Part shown: in pieces, positions 1 to 8,910 of the stretch | Position numbering within the stretch: position 1 is the stretch's first letter | Layout: each line of letters starts with the position of its first letter | From: Streptomyces abyssalis | Lineage (GTDB): Bacteria > Actinomycetota > Actinomycetes > Streptomycetales > Streptomycetaceae | Assembly: GCF_001751365.1 (NCBI RefSeq) | Contig: NZ_LJGT01000040.1 | Location: 186,001-250,000 of the forward strand | Length of the DNA: 64,000 nt | Reading direction: 5' to 3' | The notes under the pieces: generated by a model | The model's database searches: none | What the model was told of the DNA's origin: nothing | Seen by the model: only the letters and a program-made list of their open reading frames with translations | Position numbers and translations under genes: made by a program

Positions 1-900
1 CTTCAGGGTGGCGTCGGCCAGGGCGGTCAGCTGTTCCGTACCGGTGGAACCGTCGACGAGCACCGCGAACTCGTCGCCGCCGAGGCGTGCCGCCAGGTGC
101 CGCTGGCCGCCGTCCTCCGCGCACTGGATGAGCCGCCGGCCCACGGCGTCGAGCAGTTCGTCCCCGACGCGGTGGCCCATGGTGTCGTTGACCGCCTTGA
201 ACCCGTCCAGGTCGAGGTAGCAGATGCCGACACGGCCGGTCGCGGTGTCGGACAGGGCGGTCGCCAGCCGCTCGAAGAAGAGGGTGCGGTTGGGCAGGCG
301 CGTCACCGGGTCGTGCATCTGGAGGTGGCGGAGCCGGTCGCGCAGGTCGCGCTCTTCGCTGACGTCGGCCACCGACAGCAGGGTCTCGCCGTCGTGCGCG
401 GTGGGCATGAGCGAGATCTCGGCCCAGAGGGTGTGCCCGTCGGGATTCTTCAGGCGCCGCGTGCAGCTCACGGGCACCGGCTCGCGCGTGGTCCCGGCGG
501 GCGGGGCGGTGCCGGCGGGCGGGGCGGTGCCGCCGCCCGCGCGGGGGGCGACCGGGTACCGCGGACCGCCCCCGTCGAGGACCCTCCGCACGGCGTTTCC
601 GTCGAGGCCCAGCGAGGGCAGGTCGGTGACGGAGGTGGAGACGAGCGCCTCCGGCGGGGCGCCCAGGAGAGCGCCGAGGGCGTCGTTGGCGCTGACCACT
701 CTGCCGTCGCGGTCGACGATGGCCATCGCGAGGCGCGCGGCGTTGAAGGCGGCGCGGAAGTCGCTGTCCCGCTTCCGGCTCCGCAGCTCCGTCGTGCCGC
801 GCCGGCCACCTCGCGCGAGGCTACGCTGAGTGATCTTCTGCGGTGAAGTCCCGGTGTTCTCGCCGGAGTTCCTGCCCGGTCCTTCGAGGGGTCCGTTCAC
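1..900 (-). CDS. cdgA: PAS-GGDEF diguanylate cyclase (CdgA-like), 3' end beyond window
   Basis: Makes or senses cyclic di-GMP. Reading leftwards, a PAS-like domain (VDRDGRVVSANDALGALLG) is followed by a PAC-like stretch, the linker HDPVTRLPNRTLFFERL, and a GGDEF domain with CYLDLDGFK and an intact GGDEF active-site motif near position 90. The protein runs off the left edge, so an EAL domain, as in the PAS-GGDEF-EAL protein CdgA of S. coelicolor, would lie outside. I chose the GTG at 900 because GGGAG sits 5 nt upstream. An in-frame ATG at 996 has no ribosome-binding site. A short APPAGT-type tandem repeat (505-540) lies between PAS and GGDEF. The gene diverges from the protease gene at 1248. 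The family call is firm; the cdgA name rests on remembered gene order near adpA. Confidence 0.8.
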   Translation of the reverse strand, partial: MNGPLEGPGRNSGENTGTSPQKITQRSLARGGRRGTTELRSRKRDSDFRAAFNAARLAMAIVDRDGRVVSANDALGALLGAPPEALVSTSVTDLPSLGLDGNAVRRVLDGGGPRYPVAPRAGGGTAPPAGTAPPAGTTREPVPVSCTRRLKNPDGHTLWAEISLMPTAHDGETLLSVADVSEERDLRDRLRHLQMHDPVTRLPNRTLFFERLATALSDTATGRVGICYLDLDGFKAVNDTMGHRVGDELLDAVGRRLIQCAEDGGQRHLAARLGGDEFAVLVDGSTGTEQLTALADATLK

Positions 901-1247
901 CAATCGCTCCCGCCGGGGGGCTCGTCGCGTGCGGATCGGACGGGCGGTCGGCCCGGGGCGCTGCTCGGCGATCCGCGCTGGAAATGTGCCGATCATAGAG
1001 GTTCGTGCTTGAGCGGAGCCAGTAACCACGGCGTCCCACCGGGGCGTTGGTGCGCGTGGGACGTAAGAGTGAACGCGAGGGTGACCGTTCCGGCACGGGT
1101 GCGGGAACGGGGCCGACCGCGTAAGGCAGCGCATCACACACAGTAGCCATATTGCCGCTCACGCGCATGGTCTAACGGAACAGGACTTAGCGGGCATTAC
1201 GGGCAACGGTTGAAGGGTCTTGCCCCCTGCCCCAGTGAGGTCCACAC

Positions 1248-2516
1248 GTGGCGCGTTCTACGAAGCACGGCTCGCGGAGACCCACCTCCGTGCGGTGCGG
1301 ATGGCGCCGCGCGGGAGCGGTCCTCATGGCACTGACGGCCTTCATAGGGATGGGGCTCTTCGCCGGGCCGATCACCGCCGTCGCCGTGGCCGCACCGTGC
1401 GCCCTGCCGAGGACCGCCGCCCACCACTCCCTCGGTGTGGACAGCTGGGACCCGGCCTATCCGCGCCCGCGGAACCGCATAGACGCCGCCATGCTCTTCC
1501 TCTCCTTCCCCGACTCCCGCCCCATGACGACGCCCCGGGAGCTGACCGCCGACCACTTCCCGGCCACGTCCGACTTCTACAGACGCGCCTCCTACGGCAA
1601 GTTCCAGCTGCGCACCCACGCCGGCAAGCGCTGGATCCGGATGCCCTCCGATTCCCGCTCGTACGGGATAAGGCGTGACTGGCAGGAGCGGCAGCGCACC
1701 GACTACCTGCGGGACGCCGTCGCCGCCGCGGACCCGAGCGTCGACTTCAGCCGCTACGACCTGGTCTATCTCGTCGCCGATCCGGACGCCGGCGGCGTCG
1801 ACTCGGACGCCACGAAGGTCGTGAACCTCGAGACCCCCATCGAGGCCGACGGCACCGAGCTGCGCCGCCTCGTCACCGTCTTCGAGCAGAGCCCGCCCGA
1901 CCGCCACGTCCTCGCGCACGAGACCGGTCACGCCTTCGACCTGCCCGACCTCTACCAGCGGCCGGCCTCGGGGCTGGCCGACTGGGACACGTACGTCGGG
2001 GACTGGGACCTCATGGGCAGCCAGTTCGGGCTCGCGCCCGATCTCTTCGCGTGGGAGAAGTGGAAGCTCGGGTGGCTGACCCGGCGCAACGTCAGCTGCG
2101 TGCCGTCCGGCGGCGGCGCCACGTCGCACACGCTGCGCTCGCTGGCCGCGCACCCGGTGGGCGGCCGGGGCGACCGGCGGCTGGCGGTCGTACGTACGGG
2201 ACAGCACGAGGCGCTGGCGATGGAGGCCCGCGGCTCGGAGGGCAACGACCGGGGGCTGTGCGCGGAGGGCGTGCTCCTGTACTGGGTCCGCAGCGACCGC
2301 GCCTCGACGTACGGGCCGGTGAAGGTGGTGGACGGCCACCCCGGCACCCACGGCTGCTCGGACGGCTCGGTCTACCCGTCGCTCGCGGACGCGCCGCTGG
2401 GGGAGGGCGACAGCTATACGACGGACCGTGGCGGCGGGGTACGGGTGGAGGTCACCCGGCGCACGGCGGACGACACGTGGCGGGTGAAGGTGACGCGGCA
2501 GGACGGCGACGCCTAG
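1248..2516 (+). CDS. secreted M6-like zinc metalloprotease
   Basis: A 422-residue exported protein. An Arg-rich N-terminus and a hydrophobic segment (about residues 24-48) form a probable signal peptide. The zinc-binding motif HETGHAFDLPDLY has the HExxH core with the downstream Asp typical of the M6/immune-inhibitor-A-like group. Upstream blocks such as FYRRASYGKF also fit that group, whose members cleave extracellular proteins. The GTG start is preceded by GAGG about 9 nt away. It reads away from the GGDEF gene and stands alone, with tRNA-Lys downstream on the other strand. Substrate unknown. Confidence 0.78.
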   Translation: MARSTKHGSRRPTSVRCGWRRAGAVLMALTAFIGMGLFAGPITAVAVAAPCALPRTAAHHSLGVDSWDPAYPRPRNRIDAAMLFLSFPDSRPMTTPRELTADHFPATSDFYRRASYGKFQLRTHAGKRWIRMPSDSRSYGIRRDWQERQRTDYLRDAVAAADPSVDFSRYDLVYLVADPDAGGVDSDATKVVNLETPIEADGTELRRLVTVFEQSPPDRHVLAHETGHAFDLPDLYQRPASGLADWDTYVGDWDLMGSQFGLAPDLFAWEKWKLGWLTRRNVSCVPSGGGATSHTLRSLAAHPVGGRGDRRLAVVRTGQHEALAMEARGSEGNDRGLCAEGVLLYWVRSDRASTYGPVKVVDGHPGTHGCSDGSVYPSLADAPLGEGDSYTTDRGGGVRVEVTRRTADDTWRVKVTRQDGDA

Positions 2517-2616
2517 GGCCCGGCGGGGGCGGCGGGGGAGGCGGGGGAGGCCGAGGTGCCGGGCGTCCGCCGTGACGGGGGCGTGCCCGAGCCGGGCGGC
2601 CCAGGGCCCGCACGCC

Positions 2617-2649
2617 GAAGGCCCCCTCGCCTCGGGCGAGAGGGCCTTC
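2617..2649. terminator. hairpin between protease gene and tRNA-Lys
   Basis: Arms GAAGGCCCCCTCGCC and GGCGAGAGGGCCTTC form a stem with one mismatch and a 3-nt loop. It sits just past the tRNA 3' end on the minus strand and 100 nt past the protease stop, so it can end transcription from both sides. No T-run is evident. Confidence 0.65.
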
Positions 2650-2659
2650 GCTGTGCACG

Positions 2660-2733
2660 TACGCCGTCAGGGACTCGAACCCCGGACCCGCTGATTAAGA
2701 GTCAGCTGCTCTAACCAACTGAGCTAACGGCGC
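2660..2733 (-). tRNA. tRNA-Lys (anticodon CTT)
   Basis: A complete cloverleaf reads on the minus strand: acceptor GCGCCGT pairs with ACGGCGT (one G-U at the end), then a D-arm TAGCTCAGTTGGTTAGAGC, anticodon stem GCTGA/TCAGC enclosing the loop CTCTTAA, and T-arm GGTTCGAGTCC. CCA is not encoded. Its 5' end overlaps the last 10 nt of the preceding same-strand reading frame. Confidence 0.96.
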
Positions 2734-3500
2734 CTGGTGACGTCGTAGACCTTAGCATCACGGTCCGCTGTTCCGGAAATCGGTTGTTCGGCGCTCGCGG
2801 GCCCCCGACCTGCACGTACGGAAGCACGGGGGTGCGGAGCGAGGCGGCCGGGGCGAGGCCCGACGCACGCGCGCAGGAGGACCTCGGGGCCGGGGAGCCA
2901 GGGGAGACGGACGTCCGGCGCGACGAGCCAGCGGGACCGGGCGGGCGCCGCCTCTGCCTCCCCGGCCGTCTGGTCGCCCTGGTGTTCACCGTGGAGGGCC
3001 GGGATGGTCACGGAGTCGCCGGGGCCGAGGCAGAGCAGCGAGGGGAACGTTTCGGCAGCGGTGGCCGGCAAGGTTCGTTGTGGCCTTCGCCACTCTCCCC
3101 AGCTCAGCAGAGCGGGCAGCCGCTGAGCCGTACCGGTGGCGGCGAAGAGCAGCACCCTGCCCCGGTGGAAGGCGACGGGTCCGCTGCCGGGGCCGCTGGC
3201 CCATAAGCGCTCCAGGATCAGGCGGCCGGGGAGCGGCGGCGCGCTCACGACGTCGAAGGCGGTTCCGCAGGGAAGGGCGCTCGGGGAGGCGGGCCGGTGT
3301 GTCCACAGCGCGTGCACGCTGGCAGGCAGGCTGCAGGCGGAGGCGAGCCAGTCGGCTCCTGCCCGCGTGACGCAGGACGCGCCGGGGGTGGGGGCGCACA
3401 TGGAGCCGTGGGGTGCCGGGTCGGAGGTGAGTCCGAAGACGCCGGGGTCGCCGGCGGGGTGGGGGCGCTGAGGGATGTCGTCCCGCTGCCAGTCACTCAT
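2724..3500 (-). CDS. primase/polymerase (prim-pol)-like protein
   Basis: A 258-residue protein that I match from memory to the short actinobacterial proteins annotated as bifunctional DNA primase/polymerase, N-terminal. Recognisable stretches are GLTSDPAPHG, ADWLASACSLPASVHALW, PVAFHRGRVLLFAA and SRWLVAPDVRLPWLPGPEVLL. The acidic catalytic residues of true prim-pols are not obvious, so polymerase activity is doubtful. I chose ATG 3500 because the next in-frame stretch upstream is low quality. The C-terminus (VYDVTRRR) runs 10 nt into tRNA-Lys on the same strand. A cluster of GAAC/GTTC repeats lies just upstream. Confidence 0.65.
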   Translation of the reverse strand: MSDWQRDDIPQRPHPAGDPGVFGLTSDPAPHGSMCAPTPGASCVTRAGADWLASACSLPASVHALWTHRPASPSALPCGTAFDVVSAPPLPGRLILERLWASGPGSGPVAFHRGRVLLFAATGTAQRLPALLSWGEWRRPQRTLPATAAETFPSLLCLGPGDSVTIPALHGEHQGDQTAGEAEAAPARSRWLVAPDVRLPWLPGPEVLLRACVGPRPGRLAPHPRASVRAGRGPASAEQPISGTADRDAKVYDVTRRR

Positions 3501-3503
3501 GAA

Positions 3504-3548
3504 GAACAGATGTACCGGACATGCTGTTCTGTTTTGAACTTTGAACAG
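3504..3548. promoter_or_regulatory. GAAC/GTTC repeat cluster, operator-like
   Basis: Immediately upstream of the minus-strand start at 3500 lie GAACAG (3504-3509), its inverse CTGTTC (3524-3529, exactly 20 bp away), an overlapping GTTC-6-GAAC inverted pair (3526-3539) and another GAACAG (3543-3548). The AT-rich composition stands out locally. It resembles a multi-half-site operator. The regulator is unknown, and it is not a standard LexA box (GAAC-4-GTTC). Confidence 0.4.
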
Positions 3549-3772
3549 AAAATCGGACAAGCGGGGCCGTGGTGAAGTATTGTGCACGCCCCGCTCACGG
3601 TTGATCACTTGGGGCGACGGCGACCGGTTTCTCCGCGCGGGTGCAAGGCGGATTCCGGCCGTCCTTGTGCGCCGGCTGCGGCCGGTGCCCCGGCCACCGC
3701 GACCGCACCCGTCCCTGCGGCCCCACGCCGGACCCGGCGGGCGGCGGCGACGGAACCAGCGGCCACGGCCGC

Positions 3773-4135
3773 CTACTGGGGTCCGCGGTCCGCGAGGAGC
3801 TCCCGGCCGAACTCGATCATCTTCCGGGCGTAGTCCTCGGACCACTCGCCCCGTTCGGCGACGGCCGCGTCCGAGAGCCGGTCGAAGCGTTTGGGGTCGG
3901 CGAGCTGCGCCGCCGCCATCGCCTGGAACTCCACGGCACGGTCGGCGGCGGCACGGAACGCCAGCGCCAGCTCGGTCGAACGCTCCAGCAGCTCGCGCGG
4001 GTCCGTGATCGTGTCCAGGTCGAAGAACTGCTCGGAGTCCTCCTTGCTCTCCGACGGCTCGAAGAGCAGGGGCACCGGACGGCGGAAGCGCGGGGCGCTC
4101 CCGCGCGGGTCCGGAGCCGGGTTCGGCTCGGGCAT
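3773..4135 (-). CDS. conserved hypothetical protein, 120 aa
   Basis: A small acidic, helix-rich soluble protein of unknown function. It opens with a Pro-rich tail (PEPNPAPDPRGS), and the rest looks like a helical bundle (ELLERSTELALAFRAAADRA, AQLADPKRFDRLSDAAVAER). No signal peptide or membrane segment is visible. The ATG at 4135 has GGAGGT 6 nt upstream, which fixes the start. It follows the helicase gene on the same strand after about 195 nt, so it may be read from the same transcript, but the gap allows its own promoter. Confidence 0.75.
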   Translation of the reverse strand: MPEPNPAPDPRGSAPRFRRPVPLLFEPSESKEDSEQFFDLDTITDPRELLERSTELALAFRAAADRAVEFQAMAAAQLADPKRFDRLSDAAVAERGEWSEDYARKMIEFGRELLADRGPQ

Positions 4136-4330
4136 GTGCCTACCTCCATGAGTCGTGGCCGCGGCCATTGTCCCGCGCCGGCGGTTCGCTGTGCAGGTCG
4201 GCCCGCGTACGGCTTCGGGCGCACGCGCGGCGCAGGCGCGGCGCACGCCCGGACGAAGGCGCTCCTCCAGGGGCTCCGTCAGGGGTCTCGCAGGGCTCAG
4301 CGGCTGACGGCGCTCGGCACGCCGGGGACC

Positions 4331-5761
4331 TCAGGCGCGCCACGGCACCGAGTGCGCCGACAGGTGCGAGAGCACCGCATGGTTGGCCTCCCAGCCGTCC
4401 GGGAACTTCACGGTGACCCCCAGCTGGACCGGCTCGGTGCCGGGGTGGTCGTCGAGCAGCTCCGAGACCCCGGCGCGGCAGACCACGATGCACGCGTGCC
4501 GGTGCCGTGAGGCGAGCACGCACAGCCGGCCCGTCTCCAGATGGAACGCCGTCGCGTCGGGGCGGCCCGAGAGCGGATGGAGGACGACGGTCACGTCGAA
4601 CTCGCGGCCCTGCAGCCGGTTCGCCGTGTCGACAGTGACGTCCGTGACGCGCAGCTCTCCGGGGAGACCGAGCCCGGCGAGCGCGGACCGTACGGCGGCG
4701 GCCTGGTCGCGGTGCGCCGTGCCGACGGCGACGCGGGCCGCGGTGAGCGGAGACGTACCGGCCGAACGCTCGTCGGACGTGGCCCCATCGCGGGCGAGCA
4801 GCCGGCCCACGACCCGGGCGACGGCGCCGACGGCCTCCGGGTCCGTACGCGGCGTGATCCGGGGCGGCAGCTCCAGCAGACCCCAGCCGGAACGGGCGGC
4901 CTCGTCGATCACCTCGTCGGCGGGCGAACCGTCCGCCGGGCCGTCGAAGGCCAGACGCCGGTCGCACGGGCCGCTGCCGCTGCGGAAGGGCGTGTACGGG
5001 TAGAAGGCCTCCGAGACCAGCGGCGCCGCCGAGGCGGGAAGCCGCCACGAGACGGGGAGCCGGTGCTGCGGAAGATCCGGATTGTGCGACAGCAGCGTGG
5101 TCACGGCGCTGGCGGACGGGTCGTGGGTCAGCCCCGCCCACTGCTCCGCGCCGACCTGGCTGAACGGATCGAGCTGGCCCGGATCGCCCACGAAGAGCGC
5201 CCGCTCGAAGAGACCGGCCACGGCGAGCAGGGCGTCCGAGCGCATCTGGTAGGCCTCGTCCACGATCGCGTGCGGCCACCGCGGCTGCCCCTCGCCCCGT
5301 TTCACCCAGGCCCACTTGGCGGCGGTGGACAGCACGACGGGCAGCCCGGCGAGATCGCCGGCCTTCGCGGAGGTGACGACGGTCGGACAGGCGTCGAGCG
5401 CCGGATCGTACGGGTGCGACTCGCTGCTGTGCAGCCGTCCCACGGCCAGCTCCGGGTCGGCGGCGGCAAGCCGCACCGTGAGGTCGTCGACCTGGGCGTT
5501 GGTCTGCGCGATGACGATCAACGGCCGTCCGGCAGCGGCGAGTTCGCGTGCTGCGCGGACGACGAGTGTCGACTTGCCCGCACCGGGCGGCGAGTCCACG
5601 ACGACGCCGCGGCGGGAGCTGTGCAGCGTGTCGTGAAGGATCGCGTCCGTGGCCCGGGAAGCGGCGGCACCGGGGTCCGGATCATGAGCCCCGGCGGGGA
5701 CGGCTTCGCCGGATGCGGCCTCACCGGGACCGGGGCCGTACGGGCGGGGCGGCGCGCTCAC
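4331..5761 (-). CDS. superfamily 1 DNA/RNA helicase-like ATPase
   Basis: A 476-residue ATPase with the SF1 motif series: Walker A SPPGAGKST (K63), motif II DEAYQ (168-172), motif III GDPGQLDPF, motif IV-like SWRLP, motif V TANRLQGREFDVTVV and motif VI ASRHRHA. This places it with the Upf1/Dna2-like branch, and it lacks large accessory domains. The GTG start at 5761 overlaps the stop of the preceding gene as GTGA, so the two are translationally coupled. It is the last gene of a three-gene operon with a PD-(D/E)XK nuclease, which suggests that nuclease and helicase act together on DNA ends, as the fused Dna2 or AddAB enzymes do. That joint role is inference. Confidence 0.82.
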   Translation of the reverse strand: MSAPPRPYGPGPGEAASGEAVPAGAHDPDPGAAASRATDAILHDTLHSSRRGVVVDSPPGAGKSTLVVRAARELAAAGRPLIVIAQTNAQVDDLTVRLAAADPELAVGRLHSSESHPYDPALDACPTVVTSAKAGDLAGLPVVLSTAAKWAWVKRGEGQPRWPHAIVDEAYQMRSDALLAVAGLFERALFVGDPGQLDPFSQVGAEQWAGLTHDPSASAVTTLLSHNPDLPQHRLPVSWRLPASAAPLVSEAFYPYTPFRSGSGPCDRRLAFDGPADGSPADEVIDEAARSGWGLLELPPRITPRTDPEAVGAVARVVGRLLARDGATSDERSAGTSPLTAARVAVGTAHRDQAAAVRSALAGLGLPGELRVTDVTVDTANRLQGREFDVTVVLHPLSGRPDATAFHLETGRLCVLASRHRHACIVVCRAGVSELLDDHPGTEPVQLGVTVKFPDGWEANHAVLSHLSAHSVPWRA

Positions 5762-7419
5762 AGGAGATCCTCGCTGGTGACGGGGTCGGGGAGGGGCGGC
5801 TGCGGTGGCGCCGTGGGGGCAGCCCCCGGGGCGGTCGTGCCGCGTGGCGCGGGCACGCCGGCGGGTGCCGGTTCGGCGGGCGGGCCGCCGTGCGTCCACG
5901 GGGTGTCCTCCACCTCGGGCAGCTCGGGGCCGCCGCGAGGCGTGTGCTCGAAGAGCGTCCAGCACAGCCGCTCGCCCTTCTCCGGAACGGTGCCGGGCGC
6001 GGGCTCCTTGCCGCGGCCCATGCCGCTGGTCAGCCGCAGCGTCACCAGGGTGGCGTCCCCGGTGCCGGTCCCGGTCCCGTCGCCGGCCCTGGGCGCATCC
6101 GCATCCCCGTCCCCGTCGCCCTCCGTCTCGTACCTCACGAACTCGGCGCTCTGACGGGCCCCTTCGACCAGCGCACGGTGCACCTTGACGCCCCCGCCGA
6201 GATGCGGCCGGTCGTCCGTGGAAAGCGTGACCAGGGGGCGCGGCATGGCCCGTTTCCCCTCGGAGTACGCCATCTCCACCGCGGTGACCTCGCCGGCGAA
6301 CGCCTCGCCCGCGAACCGGCGTTCGGCCATGACGAGAGGGTCGTCGAGCGCTTCCTGCGCCTCCAGCCGGGCCTGTTCCCGCTCACGCTGCGCGAGCTTG
6401 GCGGCAGCCGTCACCGCGTCGTCGCGGCGGGGCTGCGGCGGTTCCCCGCTGCGTACACGGTCGCGGTGCGCCGTGTAGGACCAGCGGTCACGCTTGAAGC
6501 GCTCCGTGACGCGTTCGCCCTCCGGCAGCGTCCGCAGCAGATCGATCCCGCGCCACACCGCGTCCCAGGCGGGCCGCAGTTGGGAGGCGACCAGCTCCCT
6601 CACCTCGTCCTCGGCGCCCGGGAGGCGCGCGTCGAAACGGTCGATCGCGGGAGCCAGGAGCCTGTTGTCGAACGCGGGGTCCGTGGCAGGGCCGGCCGGC
6701 GGACACAGCAACTGCCCCGCCGAGTCCCTCCCGACCTCCGCGCGCAGCGCGGCCTCACCGCCGCTCAGGCCCTCCGGCGGATCGATCCACGCCAGCAGCG
6801 CACCGAGGTGCTGGTCCTCCAGCGCGCTCTGGCCCGTGGCCCAGTGCCGCGACAGCAGCTCGGTCATGGACAGCAGGAGTGACGAGCCGGGGACACGGGC
6901 CCGTTCACCGTAGAGCGTCAGCCAGCGGCCGAGCAGCGGTACGCCCGGGGGAGCGGGGTAGGGGCCTTCCGGGTCCTCCTCGGCGGTACGCCGGAAGCGC
7001 ATGGAACGGCCCAGCAGCCGTACGAAGTCGGCGCCCGGACCGTTCGGGACGATCAACTGCGGGGCGTCCACGCACAGTTCGACCTGGACCGTCTCCTTCT
7101 TGCCGGTCTCGGGGTCGGTCTCCTTGCGCTCCTCCCACTCGATCTCGTCCTGCGCCGACTCCAGGTGCGGCAGCACGACGCCGGCGAGACGGGCCAGGAA
7201 GGCGAAGCGCAGATCGCGGTCCCGCGGCTGCGGTACGACCAGCAGTACGGGCGACTCGCGTTCGGTGCCGGCCATCGCCCCGAGCGGGGCCCCCGCCTCT
7301 CCCGCGGTGGTCAACGGGACGAAGACCAGGGGCCGTTCGGCAAGACGCCGGTGACGGACGGTCGCTCTGGGCTGTGCCAGACCGGCCGCTGCGGCCTCCA
7401 TGCGGGCGAGCGCGGACAT
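5758..7419 (-). CDS. conserved hypothetical middle gene of nuclease-helicase operon
   Basis: A 553-residue soluble protein that I do not assign to a characterised family. The first 350 residues are mixed alpha/beta, with a charged insert (EEWERKETDPETGKKE-like, near residue 100). Residues about 340-370 are strongly helical and Glu/Arg-rich. The C-terminal 100 residues are Pro/Gly-rich and probably disordered. No nuclease or ATPase motif is seen. The ATG at 7419 overlaps the nuclease stop as TGATG; a GTG 9 nt upstream is possible. Its end overlaps the helicase start by 4 nt. Tight coupling on both sides implies a subunit working with both partners. Confidence 0.75.
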   Translation of the reverse strand: MSALARMEAAAAGLAQPRATVRHRRLAERPLVFVPLTTAGEAGAPLGAMAGTERESPVLLVVPQPRDRDLRFAFLARLAGVVLPHLESAQDEIEWEERKETDPETGKKETVQVELCVDAPQLIVPNGPGADFVRLLGRSMRFRRTAEEDPEGPYPAPPGVPLLGRWLTLYGERARVPGSSLLLSMTELLSRHWATGQSALEDQHLGALLAWIDPPEGLSGGEAALRAEVGRDSAGQLLCPPAGPATDPAFDNRLLAPAIDRFDARLPGAEDEVRELVASQLRPAWDAVWRGIDLLRTLPEGERVTERFKRDRWSYTAHRDRVRSGEPPQPRRDDAVTAAAKLAQREREQARLEAQEALDDPLVMAERRFAGEAFAGEVTAVEMAYSEGKRAMPRPLVTLSTDDRPHLGGGVKVHRALVEGARQSAEFVRYETEGDGDGDADAPRAGDGTGTGTGDATLVTLRLTSGMGRGKEPAPGTVPEKGERLCWTLFEHTPRGGPELPEVEDTPWTHGGPPAEPAPAGVPAPRGTTAPGAAPTAPPQPPLPDPVTSEDLL

Positions 7420-8696
7420 CAACGACACGGTGTCACCCGGCTGTCGGTGCGGCCGGCTCCCAGAGCTTCCGCGCGCAGCCGCGCCGCGCGGCGCAGGGCG
7501 ACCGCCGCGGGGTCGCCGGACCCAGCACCGGCGTGGCCGGTGTCCGCACCGGGGCCCGCGCCTGCGTTCCCGCCCGCGCCCGCGTCCTGTCCGCTCTCCG
7601 CACCGGCGGCGTCGCCCCCGCCGGTGTGTGGTGCGCCCGCCGCCGACAGGACCGCGTCGATCGTGGTGAAGCCGCCCAGCTCACCCCGCACGGACCGGCC
7701 CAGCGACTCCACCGCGCCGGCGGCGCGCGCCCGGTCGCGGCAGTGGAAGGCAAGTTCGCAGGTGGAGAGGCATTCGGGGGCGTAGGCCGCGGGGACCGAC
7801 TCGACAGCGGAGATCAGCTCGGGCGCCGGCCGGGCGGGGTCGAAGACCGTCTCACGGGGAAGCGCCGCGGCGATCTCTTCGAGGCGGGTGAGACGGGCGA
7901 GCTGACGGCGGGTGGCGGCGCGCTGCTTGCGGATGTCGATGCCGTGCGCGGTGGGGAGGTTGGAGAAGTCCTTCGGGCACACCAGCAGGGCCTGCTCCCG
8001 CACCTCGCCTGTCACGCCCGACTCCTCCAGAGCCAGTGCGTAGACCGCGGCCTGGCGTGCGGCGGCCCCGACCTTCGCCGCGTCCGCCGAACCGTCCAGC
8101 ACCGGGAAGGACTTGATCTCGGCGACCGTCCAACTGCCGTCCGGATGTACGGCGATGGCGTCCGGCTCCAGATAGGCCGTCGAACCGGCGACGTCGAGCG
8201 CCAGCATCGGGTGGAAGAGCAGCGCCCATCCGCCCTCGGCAGCCGTGCCGCCTTCCGCCGTTCCCGCTGCCGCCTCGTCTCCTGCCCGGGACGGCGCAAG
8301 TGCCAGGCGCGTACGGGCAGTCCGGCCCGAGGGACCGTCGGCGGAGAGGTCCGGCAGGGCGACTTCACCCGGCTCGGGCGGAGTCTCGCCCGTACTGGCG
8401 CACAGCAGCCGGATCAGCTCGGCCCCACCGTCGGCCTTGACCTTCGCCTCGAAGGAGTTGCCCCGCGCGAAGGCGAACTGGGACTGCCCGAAGGGAGCCG
8501 GTGCCCCCAACGCCTCTGCCAGAGCGGCCTTGTCGACACCCGCGCCGTCCAGCAGGGCCCGCCTGCGGCATCCCGGGTTCGCGGCGAGCGCGGCCAGGGC
8601 GCGGGCGTCCAGCGGGCGGGGCGGGACGTCGGGCCCGCCGCGCAACTCGGCGAGGCGCCGGCGCAGGGCGCTCTGACTGCCGTCGGAGTGGGTCAT
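7419..8696 (-). CDS. PD-(D/E)XK nuclease with predicted Fe-S iron staple
   Basis: A 425-residue RecB/Cas4-like nuclease candidate. The catalytic core reads EPDA (D179) followed by VAEIKSFP (E193, K195), the D...ExK signature of this superfamily. Four cysteines are placed as in AddB/Cas4/Dna2 iron-staple nucleases: C43 near the N-terminus, and C309, C313 and C319 in [12 protein letters not shown] after the core. This predicts a 4Fe-4S cluster and single-strand exonuclease activity. The C-terminus (about residues 345-425) is a Gly/Ala-rich low-complexity tail. ATG 8696 has a weak GAGGCGA 7 nt upstream. First gene of the operon with the unknown protein and the SF1 helicase. Confidence 0.8.
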   Translation of the reverse strand: MTHSDGSQSALRRRLAELRGGPDVPPRPLDARALAALAANPGCRRRALLDGAGVDKAALAEALGAPAPFGQSQFAFARGNSFEAKVKADGGAELIRLLCASTGETPPEPGEVALPDLSADGPSGRTARTRLALAPSRAGDEAAAGTAEGGTAAEGGWALLFHPMLALDVAGSTAYLEPDAIAVHPDGSWTVAEIKSFPVLDGSADAAKVGAAARQAAVYALALEESGVTGEVREQALLVCPKDFSNLPTAHGIDIRKQRAATRRQLARLTRLEEIAAALPRETVFDPARPAPELISAVESVPAAYAPECLSTCELAFHCRDRARAAGAVESLGRSVRGELGGFTTIDAVLSAAGAPHTGGGDAAGAESGQDAGAGGNAGAGPGADTGHAGAGSGDPAAVALRRAARLRAEALGAGRTDSRVTPCR

Positions 8697-8910
8697 CGGC
8701 GTCGCCTCGCGGAAGACTGCATCACCTGCGGAAGTGTGGCATCCGCGACCGACAGACGCCGCACCGGCGCCGACGCGCCTGCCACCCCGTACGGCCAGGG
8801 TACGGGCCACCACGTGGCGGCGAGGGCAGAGTCGGCCGTACGTGAGCAGACCCGCACCGGCACACACCGGCCGGCCCACGCGACCCGTCACGACGCCTGA
8901 AGGGGTTCCC

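Noticed and set aside
2711..2989. 92-codon alternative frame over the prim-pol 3' end
   Set aside because: It also overlaps the tRNA and lacks the SRWLVAPD-type blocks seen in the chosen frame.
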